From Halorubrum halophilum (GTDB taxonomy: Archaea > Halobacteriota > Halobacteria > Halobacteriales > Haloferacaceae), in assembly GCF_000739595.1 (NCBI RefSeq), contig NZ_BBJP01000027.1:48846-112845 (forward strand): a stretch of DNA of 64,000 nt, in the 5' to 3' direction. Each line of letters begins with the position of its first letter. The stretch's first letter is position 1. The translations under genes and the position numbers were made by a program. The notes under the pieces were generated by a model. It saw only the letters and a list, made by a program, of their open reading frames with translations, was not told the origin of the DNA and searched no databases. This document shows, one piece after another, positions 38,975 to 47,085 of the stretch.

Positions 38975-39904
38975 TTATAAGTAGGTGAACCAGTCGTCGT
39001 GCGCGTCGGTCCGGCGCTCCACCAGATCGAAGAAGGCGCTCTGCAGCTCCTCTGTGACCGGGCCGCGGGTGCCGGCGCCGATCTCCGTGTCGTCGACCGA
39101 GCGGATCGGGGTCACCTCGGCCGCAGAGCCCGTGAAGAACAGCTCGTCGGCGGTGTACAGCTGGCCGCGGGAGATCATCGCCTCGTCGTGGACGGCGTAG
39201 CCGCGCTCCTCCGCCAGTTCGATGACGGTGTCGCGGGTGATTCCCTCCAGAATCGACTGCGCGGGACCAGTGGTGTAGATCTCGCCGTCGTTGACCATGA
39301 AGATGTTCTCGCCCGGCCCCTCGGCGACGTTGCCCTCCTTGTTCAGGACGATGGCCTCGACGTAGCCGTTTCGGCGGGCCTCCTCGCCCGCGAGCATGGA
39401 GTTGACGTACAGCCCGGTGGTCTTGACGTTGGTCGGCACCTGCGAGGAGGCGTGTTTCCGCCACGAGGAGACCATCACGTCGACGCCCTCCTCTAAGGCC
39501 TCCTCGCCGAGATACGCGCCCCACGGCCACGCCGCGAGCACGAGGTCGGTCGGGCAGTCCTTCGGCGAGACGCCGAGCGAGTCGTACCCGTAGTAGGCGA
39601 TCGGTCGGATGTACGCGGAGTCGAGGTCCTGCCGGTCGAGGAGTTCGAGGGTCGCCTCGGTGATCTCCTCGCGGGAGTGCTCGATGTCGAGGTCGTACAT
39701 CTTCGCGGAGTCGAACAGCCGGTCGAGGTGCTCGTCCCATCGGAAGACCGCCGGTCCCTGCTCGGTGTCGTAACAGCGGACGCCCTCGAACACGCCGCTC
39801 CCGTAGTGGAGCGCGTGGGTCAGAACGTGAGTGGTCGCGTCCTCCCAGTCGAGGAACTCACCGTTCTTCCAGATCGTGTCGACGTCCATCTCGTCGAATC
39901 CCAT
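38975..39904 (-). CDS. ilvE: branched-chain amino acid aminotransferase
   Basis: Last step of valine, leucine and isoleucine synthesis. The 309-residue PLP enzyme (fold type IV) has its Schiff-base lysine at about Lys161 (TNVKTTGLYVNSMLA), and the cofactor phosphate region EGPGENIFMVNDGEI. The N-terminus shows THALHYGSGVFEGVRCYDT. The start ATG 39904 follows a TTTTAAGC box by about 25 bases. Its TAA stop codon is formed by a TTATAA motif of the type that ends the dispersed repeats. Confidence 0.96.
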   Translation of the reverse strand: MGFDEMDVDTIWKNGEFLDWEDATTHVLTHALHYGSGVFEGVRCYDTEQGPAVFRWDEHLDRLFDSAKMYDLDIEHSREEITEATLELLDRQDLDSAYIRPIAYYGYDSLGVSPKDCPTDLVLAAWPWGAYLGEEALEEGVDVMVSSWRKHASSQVPTNVKTTGLYVNSMLAGEEARRNGYVEAIVLNKEGNVAEGPGENIFMVNDGEIYTTGPAQSILEGITRDTVIELAEERGYAVHDEAMISRGQLYTADELFFTGSAAEVTPIRSVDDTEIGAGTRGPVTEELQSAFFDLVERRTDAHDDWFTYL

Positions 39905-40021
39905 ACCCGGAGGTTGCGGTCGGCGGGCTTAAAACTGTAACAACCGGGCGGGGGCTGCCGGAACGGTCGGCGTCGGATCGGTACGTGAGACCAACTTTCT
40001 GACTCGGCGCTGTTACCGCGG

Positions 40022-40363
40022 TGAGGATTCCTAAAGCTCCAGTCGCTCGCTTATAAGTGGCCACTGAAAGATCGACATCGAACTCCTCCAAAGCCCCAGT
40101 CGCGCTCGACTCCCACAGCTCGCTGCGGTCCTCGGTCGCTCGCGTTGCTCGCTCCCTGTGGTCCTTGCGTCGCTGGGGTTCGTCGAGCGCGACTGCCCCT
40201 TTGAGTCCCACCCCGCACCGCACTGCCCCGCACCTCACGCCTCCCCAGCCTCGTCGGGCGGCGCTTATAAGCGCCGCCCGACTCCCTCGCGCGGCGCTCC
40301 TCGCGGCCGCCCTTGGCGGCCGCTCGGAGGCGCGCGCCACCGCACGGCACGGAAGTCTCTTAT
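40022..40363 (-). repeat. dispersed structured repeat, copy D
   Basis: Leftward copy between ilvE and ribB. TTATAA lies at 40051-40056; the other end has decayed to TCTTATT at about 40357-40363 and contributes the ribB stop codon. Conserved blocks are at 40193-40212 and 40083-40099. The hairpin III inner stem is a perfect 14 bp whose sequence (CAGTCGCGCTCGAC) is wholly different from copies A-C. Hairpin II is a perfect 30-bp palindrome centred on TTATAA (40265-40270). Hairpin I has the tandem GA steps. An extra partial tail (CCTAAAGCTCCAG) lies at about 40030-40042. Noncoding. Confidence 0.9.
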
Positions 40364-41091
40364 TCGAGCGCCTCGACGAGCGCGGCGCCCTCGACGTAGG
40401 GAATCTGTCGCCGGCGGGCGTACGCCTCGGCGTCCGCGGGCGTCAGCGCGGCGCCCGTCTCGTCGTCGAGCATCTCGCAGACCACGGCGGCGGGGGCGGC
40501 ATCGACGGCTTCCGCCATCGCGAGCCCGAGCTCCGTGTGCCCGGTCCGGCCGCGCAGCCCGTCGCGGGCGCCCCGCAGCACGTGGACGTGACCGGGCGCA
40601 CGGAACTCCGCGGCGAAGTCCTCGGGTCCGTAGTTCCCCGGATCGGCGTCGACTGCGGCGGCCGCGCTCGCGAGTTCGACGATGGTCCGCGCGCGGTCCT
40701 CGTCGGTGATCCCCGTGAACGTCTCGCGGTGGTTCACGGGCAGGGAGAAGGAGGAGCGGTCGTCGTACTCGGGGTCGTCGTCGACCGCGGGGTGGTCGAG
40801 CGCGTCCGCGAGGAACGGGAGGTCGAACGCGTCGCCGACGGCGTCGCTCACGGCCACGCAGATCAGCCCGCCCGCGTCGTTGCGCATGTGGGCGACGGCC
40901 GCCTCGTCGACGGCGCCGGCCGGATAAATGATGTCCGTCTCCCCCTCGCGGTCCGCGAAGTCGTGGACGCAGACCGGCTCGCCCGCGCGGAACGCGTCGA
41001 GGGCGCGCCGGACGGAGTCGCTCGCGGAGTCGGCGTCCGGCGCGGATCCGACAGCGTCGGCGTCGACCTCGGCGTCGGTGTCGGCGCGCAT
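40360..41091 (-). CDS. ribB: 3,4-dihydroxy-2-butanone 4-phosphate synthase
   Basis: Makes the four-carbon precursor of riboflavin from ribulose 5-phosphate. The 243-residue protein is a stand-alone RibB. It has the acidic metal-binding loop DFADREGETDIIYPAG, then NDAGGLICVAV, HRETFTGITDEDRARTI, FRAPGHVHVLRGARDGLRGR and GHTELGLAMAEA. The first 25 residues are a haloarchaeal acidic extension. It starts at an ATG sharing one base with the upstream rbkR stop codon (TGATG), so the pair is an operon. The stop codon lies at the edge of repeat copy D. Confidence 0.95.
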   Translation of the reverse strand: MRADTDAEVDADAVGSAPDADSASDSVRRALDAFRAGEPVCVHDFADREGETDIIYPAGAVDEAAVAHMRNDAGGLICVAVSDAVGDAFDLPFLADALDHPAVDDDPEYDDRSSFSLPVNHRETFTGITDEDRARTIVELASAAAAVDADPGNYGPEDFAAEFRAPGHVHVLRGARDGLRGRTGHTELGLAMAEAVDAAPAAVVCEMLDDETGAALTPADAEAYARRRQIPYVEGAALVEALE

Positions 41092-41843
41092 CAGGCGACC
41101 TCCGTCTCCATCTCCGCCTCGTTTTCGGGCGTATCCGCCCGGCTCGTGGCGGCCACGCGGACCTCGACCGCGTCGCCGTCGGCGAGGTCGAGCGCGTCGC
41201 GGAGCCGCTCGGGAGCGATCAGTTCGAGCTGGTCGTCGTCGTGGTGGGTCCGGTCCGGGACGATCGCGTGGACCTCCTCGTAGCGCTCGCCGTCGGCGAC
41301 GAGCGTGACGCCGTAACACGAGGCCGCGCCGTAGGTGCGGTCCTCGTCCTCCCACGCGTCGATCGGGACCGCGTCGATCCCGGCCATCTCGCCGCGCCGG
41401 CGGACGCTCTCCTCGCTCAGGTCGACGTTGAGCGTGCCCGGGAACGGCTCGTAGCCGAGCCGCGTTCGGAACTGCTCGGCGTAGCCGGGCAGGGTGATGT
41501 AGTGGCGTCCCTCGCCCATCCCGCCGGTGACCGCGCCGCGGAGCACGAGCTCCACGTCCGTCTCGAACAGCCGGCGGTAGTCGGCGTACTCGGCGCGGAG
41601 CGCCGCCTCGCCCGCGTCGGTGACGCGCACCCACTGGCCGTCGCCGACCACGTCGCGCTCGATGTACCCCGCCGATTCGAGGGTCTGGAGCCGCCGGGAG
41701 GCGGTCTGTGTCGAGGCGTCGAGCCGGTCGCCGAGGGCCGCGCACGACACCTTCGTCTCGGTCAGGCCGCCGACGAGCCCGACGTGTTTCAGGGCCGCGA
41801 TCGCGGCCGGGTCGGGGTCCGCCGTCGACGTCGCTTCTGCCAT
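41091..41843 (-). CDS. rbkR: RbkR: HTH regulator fused to CTP-dependent riboflavin kinase
   Basis: A 250-residue bifunctional archaeal protein. An N-terminal winged helix ([20 protein letters not shown], about residues 30-75) is fused to a DUF120 CTP-dependent riboflavin kinase ([29 protein letters not shown], then [20 protein letters not shown]). Known archaeal RbkR proteins make FMN and also control riboflavin genes. Being first in an operon with ribB fits self-control of the pathway. The ATG at 41843 is preferred to one 27 bases upstream. Confidence 0.94.
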   Translation of the reverse strand: MAEATSTADPDPAAIAALKHVGLVGGLTETKVSCAALGDRLDASTQTASRRLQTLESAGYIERDVVGDGQWVRVTDAGEAALRAEYADYRRLFETDVELVLRGAVTGGMGEGRHYITLPGYAEQFRTRLGYEPFPGTLNVDLSEESVRRRGEMAGIDAVPIDAWEDEDRTYGAASCYGVTLVADGERYEEVHAIVPDRTHHDDDQLELIAPERLRDALDLADGDAVEVRVAATSRADTPENEAEMETEVA

Positions 41844-41874
41844 GTCCGGATCTGGGTCGCCCGCACGCAAAAGG

Positions 41875-41908
41875 GTAACGGGAATGAGACACGTCCCAGA
41901 AACGTTAC
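41875..41908. promoter_or_regulatory. candidate operator upstream of rbkR-ribB
   Basis: GTAACG (41875-41880) and CGTTAC (41903-41908) form an inverted pair with 22 bases between, overlapping the region where the rbkR promoter should lie. It could be an RbkR site, but the spacing is long and I cannot confirm the motif. Confidence 0.3.
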
Positions 41909-42107
41909 TCGGGTGGAGAGTGGACGCCGTCGATCGGGCGTCCTCGACGTTGCCAAATGTCGTGCGGCCTCACACCTAACCCCATCGGTATCGGCGGTCG
42001 TCGTCGCGAGCCGGGGCGCCGCCGAGCCGGCGTGAGAGTGGGACGCACCCGCGTGCGGGTCGTCGAAAGGTAAGGTACAAATACGAACGGCGATTGGTTC
42101 CGGGTGC

Positions 42108-42179
42108 GGGCTCGTAGATCAGCGGCAGATCGCTTCCTTCGCAAGGAAGAGGCCCGGGGTTCAAATCCCCGCGAGTCCA
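42108..42179 (+). tRNA. tRNA-Ala (anticodon CGC)
   Basis: A 72-base intron-free tRNA ending in discriminator A, without encoded CCA. The acceptor stem is GGGCTCG paired with CGAGTCC and contains the G3-U70 pair that identifies alanine tRNAs. The anticodon stem-loop CTTCC TTCGCAA GGAAG gives anticodon CGC (reads GCG). The T arm carries GGTTCAAATCC. Its 3' end is the integration site of the element to the right. Confidence 0.96.
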
Positions 42180-42180
42180 T
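42162..42180 (+). other. attL site within tRNA-Ala
   Basis: The 19-bp tRNA 3' end (CAAATCCCCGCGAGTCCAT) that is repeated exactly at 47086-47104. Integration leaves the tRNA intact. Confidence 0.85.
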
Positions 42181-42757
42181 TCATTTTTGGAAGCCGCCGA
42201 ATGACTGTATTCACACCTTAGAGGCCCTCCTACATCAATACTCGTATTCTGACACTCTCCAATAAGTCCATTTGAACCCTTCTCGCGGACTGGATTGCCG
42301 CCAACATTTGATTCGGTAACGGAGTCGCGGGTGAGCCGTGGTGCGGTCTAAGCAAAGTAACCGGATTCGGGGCGGGCTTCAGGCGTGGGTCCAATCGCTG
42401 GCAGCCTCACGTGGGTCCTCGTTGCGATAGAACGTCCCGGCGACGCCGCTTGACCCACCCTCCCCCCGGGGCCGGTTAGAACACGGTCAGGCGACCTGTG
42501 TGTGCGGTATAGTGTTAGGCCAAGAATCGATTTCGGATTTTGCGCTGGCTCTATAGGACTCCTCGCGAAGAACCGAGGACTGATCGCGGGCCGAGGGGGA
42601 ACAATCGCGGCGGGTTCTATCCCAATCCCGGCTGTCCGAACAACAGAATGCTCTCGTGGGCCGGGCTCGGGAATCCCGAGTATCGAGCCAGATAGTCGTC
42701 GGTCTCTTGTGGGAACTTCGTTGCGACAGAACTCCCCGGCGATACCATACCGGTCAA
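42181..42757. other. gene-poor left end of element, with imperfect direct repeats
   Basis: I see no convincing gene here. Two imperfect direct repeats of about 37 bases occur at 42411-42447 and 42709-42746; both contain TTCGTTGCGA- or CTCGTTGCGA-like cores followed by AGAAC and CCCGGCGA. They may mark an origin, an excision-related site or a remnant duplication. An open frame at 42502-42840 overlaps the next gene on the other strand and has no protein-like character. Confidence 0.5.
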
Positions 42758-43177
42758 CTAACTTCTCGGGAACATCTCATAGAAACTCGCATACGCGGTG
42801 TAGGACAAAGCGACAACGAGCAATCCGAACCCGATTGTAGCAACTCCCACACCGGCCCAATATAGCACCTGAATCATGCTCACGAGCGTGGGCAGAAGGA
42901 CTACCACAGACAGGGCGAGAGCCACCAGACTCAAAGTAGCTAATCGAAAATCGAGGCCATCCATCACGGTCGTGAGGGTGACATACTCTCGGTGGACTTT
43001 GTGTTCCATTTTACCCGATGCTGGACCGGGTCCCTCGAAAGCATCACTATCCGGATCTGGATACCGTGACCGAGCTAAAGCAGCATCTTCGTACACGTCA
43101 CTCAGTACGCCCATATACAAGGCTACCGCCGGTAGCGAGAGCGCCACGACCTGAAGGACTTGTCCGGTGTTCGTCAC
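42758..43177 (-). CDS. small membrane protein of the integrated element
   Basis: A 139-residue protein with four hydrophobic stretches: about residues 6-22 (VALSLPAVALYMGVLSDV), 72-90 (FRLATLSLVALALSVVVLLP), and two more toward the C-terminus (YWAGVGVATIGFGLLVVALS). I do not recognise it. The GTG at 43177 is selected because a TATA-like TATAGATA (43202-43209) lies 25-32 bases upstream on this strand, predicting a leaderless transcript; a longer frame to 43276 has no such support. The loop between helices 1 and 2 is hydrophilic and proline-rich. Confidence 0.65.
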   Translation of the reverse strand: MTNTGQVLQVVALSLPAVALYMGVLSDVYEDAALARSRYPDPDSDAFEGPGPASGKMEHKVHREYVTLTTVMDGLDFRLATLSLVALALSVVVLLPTLVSMIQVLYWAGVGVATIGFGLLVVALSYTAYASFYEMFPRS

Positions 43178-43201
43178 AATACACCGCCCGTTGCGAGATG
43201 G

Positions 43202-43209
43202 TATAGATA
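43202..43209 (-). promoter_or_regulatory. TATA-like box deciding the GTG start at 43177
   Basis: TATAGATA on the plus strand reads TATCTATA on the minus strand and lies 25-32 bases before the GTG. It supports the shorter protein. Confidence 0.5.
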
Positions 43210-43358
43210 TGTTCCTGTTCTTGAATGGGATACTTTGCGGACCGTGTTCCGACAGAACGCCCACGTAGCCACCCATACGGCTCAGAATACGTCGACATAG
43301 TTCTACACAGAGCCGCGTTCCTCCGAAGATAGGTCAAGAATGACTAACACAGAGCTTG

Positions 43359-43991
43359 TCACCCAAATTTTGATTGGTAGATCGTCACGGCGTGGGACCG
43401 CTGTAAGTGGCCCTGATCGATGAGGTCTTGAAGATATGACTCGGCTTCGTCGGGATCATCAGGGACCTGTTGTTTAATATGATCTAAGAAATCAATCAGA
43501 CGGTACCGATCTCCGATCCCCCAATTGAGGCTTGGCTCTGTTGTCTGGTACATCCGTAATTGGTCGAAGAACTTCCGTCGAACCCCTATCGCGACGCCCT
43601 GTTCGATCGTCCACTCAACCAGTCTTTCAGCCTCGGGCAAATCAACGGTAAGTTGGCTGTATACAAATAAGCCAATTATGTCACGCCAGCACTTGGCGAG
43701 AAATGGCTTTTCGGGGTACGGAGGAGCTTCTCCTCGCTCTCGCTGGCGTCTTGACTTATAGATCCAGTTGTCCGTTTCTCCCCACAACAAGCCTGTATCT
43801 TTAGCTGGTAGATGCCGACTTATCAACCAGAAATCGAACATCGCATCTCGGATCCGCTGACGTATTTGATACCTTTTCTGATATTCAGCGTTTTCTGATA
43901 GTTCGTCATCTATCCTGCCCAAAAGGTACTCTCGGTCACGTTCTGTCAGAATCCCGCGGTCCCTACTGATGTACTTATCATTTTCGTTCAT
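43359..43991 (-). CDS. hypothetical haloarchaeal accessory protein
   Basis: A 210-residue soluble protein beginning MNENDKYISRDRGILTERDR. The stretch RGILTERDREYLLGRIDDEL followed by SENAEYQKRYQIRQRIRDAM is a pattern I associate with a family common on haloarchaeal plasmids and islands, of unknown function. The rest is helical, with aromatic-rich segments (DAMFDFWLISRHLP). The C-terminus (ESYLQDLIDQGHLQRSHAVT) could be a small helix-turn-helix, but this is speculative. Two 16-bp palindromes sit just upstream of its ATG, so it is likely to be tightly controlled, perhaps by itself. Confidence 0.7.
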   Translation of the reverse strand: MNENDKYISRDRGILTERDREYLLGRIDDELSENAEYQKRYQIRQRIRDAMFDFWLISRHLPAKDTGLLWGETDNWIYKSRRQRERGEAPPYPEKPFLAKCWRDIIGLFVYSQLTVDLPEAERLVEWTIEQGVAIGVRRKFFDQLRMYQTTEPSLNWGIGDRYRLIDFLDHIKQQVPDDPDEAESYLQDLIDQGHLQRSHAVTIYQSKFG

Positions 43992-43994
43992 AGC

Positions 43995-44055
43995 TTAGTT
44001 CATACACTAATCGGCTTAGTTATGTAACTAATGGTCAATCGAACTAAATGTTTAG
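43995..44055. promoter_or_regulatory. tandem palindromic operators in a divergent promoter
   Basis: Two sites share the pattern TTAGT-N6-ACTAA: 43995-44010 and 44016-44031 (the second is the perfect palindrome TTAGTTATGTAACTAA). Their centres are 21 bp apart, two helical turns. A third related palindrome, CTAAATGTTTAG, is at 44044-44055. They sit between divergent genes; site 2 overlaps a TATA-like TTACATAA for the leftward gene, and site 1 lies four bases before its ATG. This is the layout of a repressor-controlled switch. Confidence 0.75.
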
Positions 44056-44074
44056 GGGTGCTATCTTAACTCGT

Positions 44075-44230
44075 ATGTCCGTCATCAGCGCAATCGGTGC
44101 GATACTCGTGATTGCCTTCCTAAACGTCCTGCCGAGTACAGTCCCGGTACAGCTTAACGGGGAAGTCCATCTTGCGTACTTCCTCTTGACGCTCATCGTT
44201 GGTGTTGTATTCTACCTGAACACGCAATAG
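44075..44230 (+). CDS. two-helix mini membrane protein
   Basis: A 51-residue protein (start MSVISAIGAILVIAFLNVLP) with two membrane helices separated by a short polar turn (STVPVQLNGEVH). The second helix is AYFLLTLIVGVVFYL. An in-frame ATG at 44048 lies inside the third palindrome, so the ATG at 44075 is preferred. It is divergent from the 43359-43991 gene across the operator region and may be co-regulated. No function can be assigned. Confidence 0.55.
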   Translation: MSVISAIGAILVIAFLNVLPSTVPVQLNGEVHLAYFLLTLIVGVVFYLNTQ

Positions 44231-44691
44231 GTACAACCAAGAGTCGATATTTTGTGCGTTCCTCTACTGTATGTACAGCGGTAACGAGTGATGAGTAACG
44301 GAGCCTCAGACGGTTGAGGGCGCCCCGTACGGGCTTCGGGGAACGGGGCGTATGGAAGGTGCTTGTTGCTGGTCCGGCGCGCACCACAGGCTCACCGTTG
44401 GCCCTGCGAGCGAGAGAAGCCGCCGGTAACGGTAGATGGACTCAAGGCCGTATATTTCGACAGACACTCGTATGCCTCGTGGAGTCATGAGAAAGGTCTA
44501 CCTTAATTTCGGGGGAATGTCGGCTTAACACGTTCCAGTCTTGAATCTGACTTGTGGTGAGAGGAGGGATCTTTCCTTGTGGGCGGCGGGTTCTATCTGA
44601 ATTCTCGATGCCTGTATGGGGACCTGTTAGGGGACGAACGACACACACTTGAATAGACGGGGTATATAAAGGTAGGGTCAAGAGGCTGGCT
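44231..44691. other. gene-poor stretch in element with a hairpin
   Basis: No confident gene. A hairpin with 8-bp arms CGCCCCGT (44321-44328) and ACGGGGCG (44343-44350) may be a terminator or a structured RNA. A TATA-like TATATAAA is present at 44663-44670. Short frames on the minus strand (for example ending at 44442) are basic, lack protein-family character, and are not annotated. Confidence 0.4.
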
Positions 44692-45534
44692 CTAATTTTG
44701 AATTCGTTTCGGCGTATCGCGTTTTGGACGATTCCCGAGTACCCCCTCTGTCCATGGCATCGCTGGAAGCTTCTTGATCCATCTTCGGATCATCTTATTT
44801 TTGAAGCTATACTCCGTTGCTACCTCCTCAAAGATCGGGTCTTCTGACTTGGAACTCGGGTGTCGTGTAAACTGTCTACCATCCTCTCGACAAACAAGAA
44901 TTGCGAGCATAAAGATGATGAACTCACCTCTCTTCCCCAAATTCTCCGCTCGTGATTCCTCATAGAGGTAGTGAACACGGAGTTTTTGATACGGAGTTAG
45001 CTCAAGCCTTGAACAGAGTACCGAACAATCACGCCACCGGTATTGGCTCCGGACCAGTTTCTTGTTTTGCCATTTGTGAATCCTTGTATCGTCGTTGATC
45101 GCCATCATTCGCTTATCAATCGGGTAATTTGGGAGGTTCCGAGATCTATTCCAATACCCTCTGCTTTCACGAAGAAGCCACCTTGAGGCGTTCACTCCCG
45201 GGGTGTAGGTCCACGAACGCTTGCCAGCCTTCCCGGTGTTCACAACGCAGCCGTACCTTCCATGACTGATCCACTCGATGTCGTTACCATCCGACCGTTC
45301 TACCAAAGGGATGGGATTGAACGGATAATTTTTCGGAGAAGTTGGCTCGGGGTCCCGACTCACATTCTTCCAGTCGGTGAAATAGGTCGGGTTCATAGGG
45401 AGAAATAGCGGTAAGAGAGCATAACGACCACGGTCTATCTCCTCAAGACGGTACCAGTCGTATCGATCCGGGGGTTCTATCGAAGCGCTCGCCCGCAACG
45501 AGTAACCAGAATCATTCACCGGCCCCTGTGGCAC
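44692..45534 (-). CDS. hypothetical protein of the integrated element
   Basis: A 280-residue, unusually basic protein for this genome, rich in arginine, lysine, tyrosine and tryptophan. The central part has RSQYRWRDCSVLCSRLELTP then YQKLRVHYLYEES. The C-terminal segment (FEEVATEYSFKNKMIRRWIK) looks like a helix-turn-helix. This could be a DNA-binding or replication-type protein, but no family is recognised. Codon use and AT content differ from core genes, consistent with foreign origin. The start at 45534 is the first ATG after an upstream stop and is uncertain. Confidence 0.6.
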   Translation of the reverse strand: MPQGPVNDSGYSLRASASIEPPDRYDWYRLEEIDRGRYALLPLFLPMNPTYFTDWKNVSRDPEPTSPKNYPFNPIPLVERSDGNDIEWISHGRYGCVVNTGKAGKRSWTYTPGVNASRWLLRESRGYWNRSRNLPNYPIDKRMMAINDDTRIHKWQNKKLVRSQYRWRDCSVLCSRLELTPYQKLRVHYLYEESRAENLGKRGEFIIFMLAILVCREDGRQFTRHPSSKSEDPIFEEVATEYSFKNKMIRRWIKKLPAMPWTEGVLGNRPKRDTPKRIQN

Positions 45535-45626
45535 ATGCCTTGGCTACTCCCTATAGTCGATCAATTTAGAACAGTAAGTAGAGAACTGTATTTGTTCAAT
45601 ATAGCATACATTTATGTAAGTCGAAT

Positions 45627-45986
45627 ATGTCATTTCCTGTCAACAGAATGGCCTCTGTTGAATCCGCTACGGCACTCCTTACAGCCGTGTCAATTGGAAT
45701 TGCTACCGTCGCTATACTCACAAACAATCTAAATTTTGATTTTGACGATGATTCCTCTCTGTCGGCTATCCTCTCGCTGTTCACACTTTTTGGAAGCGTA
45801 GTTGGGATGATAACCGCATTCGGCTTTTCATTATATTATCTATATCATGCAGAATTTGGTCGGGGCATATTTCCGTTGACTACTACCCCGCAGCGGGTGT
45901 TTGTTCTGGTAGGGACTGCCGCTATTCTGGGAATCAGTTTCGGTCTGGTTGGGATTATTATTCTCCAATCTCAAAGCCAAAAATAA
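45627..45986 (+). CDS. small three-helix membrane protein
   Basis: A 119-residue protein with three hydrophobic helices (ATALLTAVSIGIATVAILT; LSLFTLFGSVVGMITAFGFS; VFVLVGTAAILGISFGLVGI). Between helices one and two is an acidic stretch (FDFDDDSS). The ATG at 45627 has a TATA-like CAATATAGC about 26 bases upstream. An inverted pair ACAGT/ACTGT (45571-45575 and 45585-45589) lies just before it. AT-rich and unrecognised. Confidence 0.65.
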   Translation: MSFPVNRMASVESATALLTAVSIGIATVAILTNNLNFDFDDDSSLSAILSLFTLFGSVVGMITAFGFSLYYLYHAEFGRGIFPLTTTPQRVFVLVGTAAILGISFGLVGIIILQSQSQK

Positions 45987-46022
45987 TACAATAAGAATCT
46001 CATCTGTCGTTTCGCCTTACGA

Positions 46023-47030
46023 CTATATATCTTTCAAGAAATCCTTCCGTCGCTCGGCCTTCTCATCGTGTGACCCCTTGTCGTAGTGCCGATCCAAGAT
46101 CGACCCGCTCATGTTCACCCTGTCACCAGTCACGTCCTTCGGCTGACCCGCGTTGCGCGCGGCTGTCACGTAGCCCCGGCGAAGCGCGTGGGGACTGACT
46201 GATCCCGGGCACTTCGAGGCATCGCCCCAACTGGTCGCTTCACATTCCTGCGGATCCTCGTTGAACGGGCAGGTTCCGCCGTTGTAGAAGCACGGTGACG
46301 TGGACAGGTAGACGTGCTTCGTGATGGTCGTACGGCTTGCCCGACCGTGTGTCGTGGCGATCAGGGGGGTTCTATCGTAATCGTCGATCACGTCCGGGCG
46401 CGTCGCTTTGATGTAGTCGGCGACCACCTCGGCGGTATCCGAAGTGATGAACACGTCCCGCTCGCTGTCCAGCTTCCGCTTGAGTGGCGTCCGCGTTCCG
46501 GGTCGGTGTCGGATCTCTATGGCGGGCCGTCCTTCGTCGAAGTCTTCCACGTTGAGCGCACGGAGGCCGCTGATCCGCATCCCGCACTTCCAGAGGAGCA
46601 GGAAGACGACGTGTCGGGTGCTGGCGTAGTCGAACTTCGAGAGCCTGTCTAAGATCGCCACGGCTTCCTCCCGCGTCACGAAGTCGTCGCACACTTCGTC
46701 GCCGGGCTTGATTTTCGTGACTTGGATCAGCTCGTGTAGTCTGGCGGGGACGGCCTGAATCGACTCGCAGAACTGGATGAAGTTCTTGACAATCCGCATG
46801 TCGTTGCGGCAGGTGATCGGCTTGACCGACCGCAGGCGGTGTTCCTCGAACCGGGCGATCGTGTCGCTGGTCACGTCACGCATGTCGTCGGTTCCCTCGC
46901 TGTCGAGGAAGTCGAGGAACTGCCTCAGGGTGGCGTCGTAGTTGTGGATCGTCTTGTCGGTGACGTGGCTACGCTTCTTGTTCAGGAATCGGGTCTTGGC
47001 GTCGGTCGGGGGTGTGGTCTTCAGGTTCAT
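46023..47030 (-). CDS. tyrosine recombinase (site-specific integrase)
   Basis: A 335-residue phage-type integrase that would insert and excise the element at tRNA-Ala. The N-terminal SAM-like domain (KTIHNYDATLRQFLDFLDSE) is followed by the catalytic domain. The catalytic residues are seen as Arg in KCGMRISGLRALN, HxxR in SPHALRRGYVTAA, and the nucleophilic Tyr in ILDRHYDKG. A Cys-rich insert (CFYNGGTCPFNED to CEATSW) precedes the HxxR motif, as in other haloarchaeal integrases. The ATG at 47030 lies about 56 bases from the right att repeat. Confidence 0.93.
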   Translation of the reverse strand: MNLKTTPPTDAKTRFLNKKRSHVTDKTIHNYDATLRQFLDFLDSEGTDDMRDVTSDTIARFEEHRLRSVKPITCRNDMRIVKNFIQFCESIQAVPARLHELIQVTKIKPGDEVCDDFVTREEAVAILDRLSKFDYASTRHVVFLLLWKCGMRISGLRALNVEDFDEGRPAIEIRHRPGTRTPLKRKLDSERDVFITSDTAEVVADYIKATRPDVIDDYDRTPLIATTHGRASRTTITKHVYLSTSPCFYNGGTCPFNEDPQECEATSWGDASKCPGSVSPHALRRGYVTAARNAGQPKDVTGDRVNMSGSILDRHYDKGSHDEKAERRKDFLKDI

Positions 47031-47085
47031 CGCTGGTGCCAGTCACCCGTAAGCGGCCTCCTCGCATGGCTTAGCCGGGGAGTTC

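Noticed and set aside
42502..42840. 112-residue plus-strand frame at the left end of the element
   Set aside because: Basic, low-complexity product with no family character, and it overlaps the better supported membrane protein gene on the other strand.
43359..43991. Calling the element protein a repressor
   Set aside because: The operators beside it are suggestive, but the protein has no convincing DNA-binding motif.
44442..44681. 79-residue minus-strand frame near a TATATAAA box
   Set aside because: The TATA box is too near the usable start codons, the protein is basic and unlike the genome, and nothing else supports it.
45535..45732. 65-residue plus-strand frame
   Set aside because: It overlaps the start of the three-helix membrane protein gene in another frame and has no start signals.
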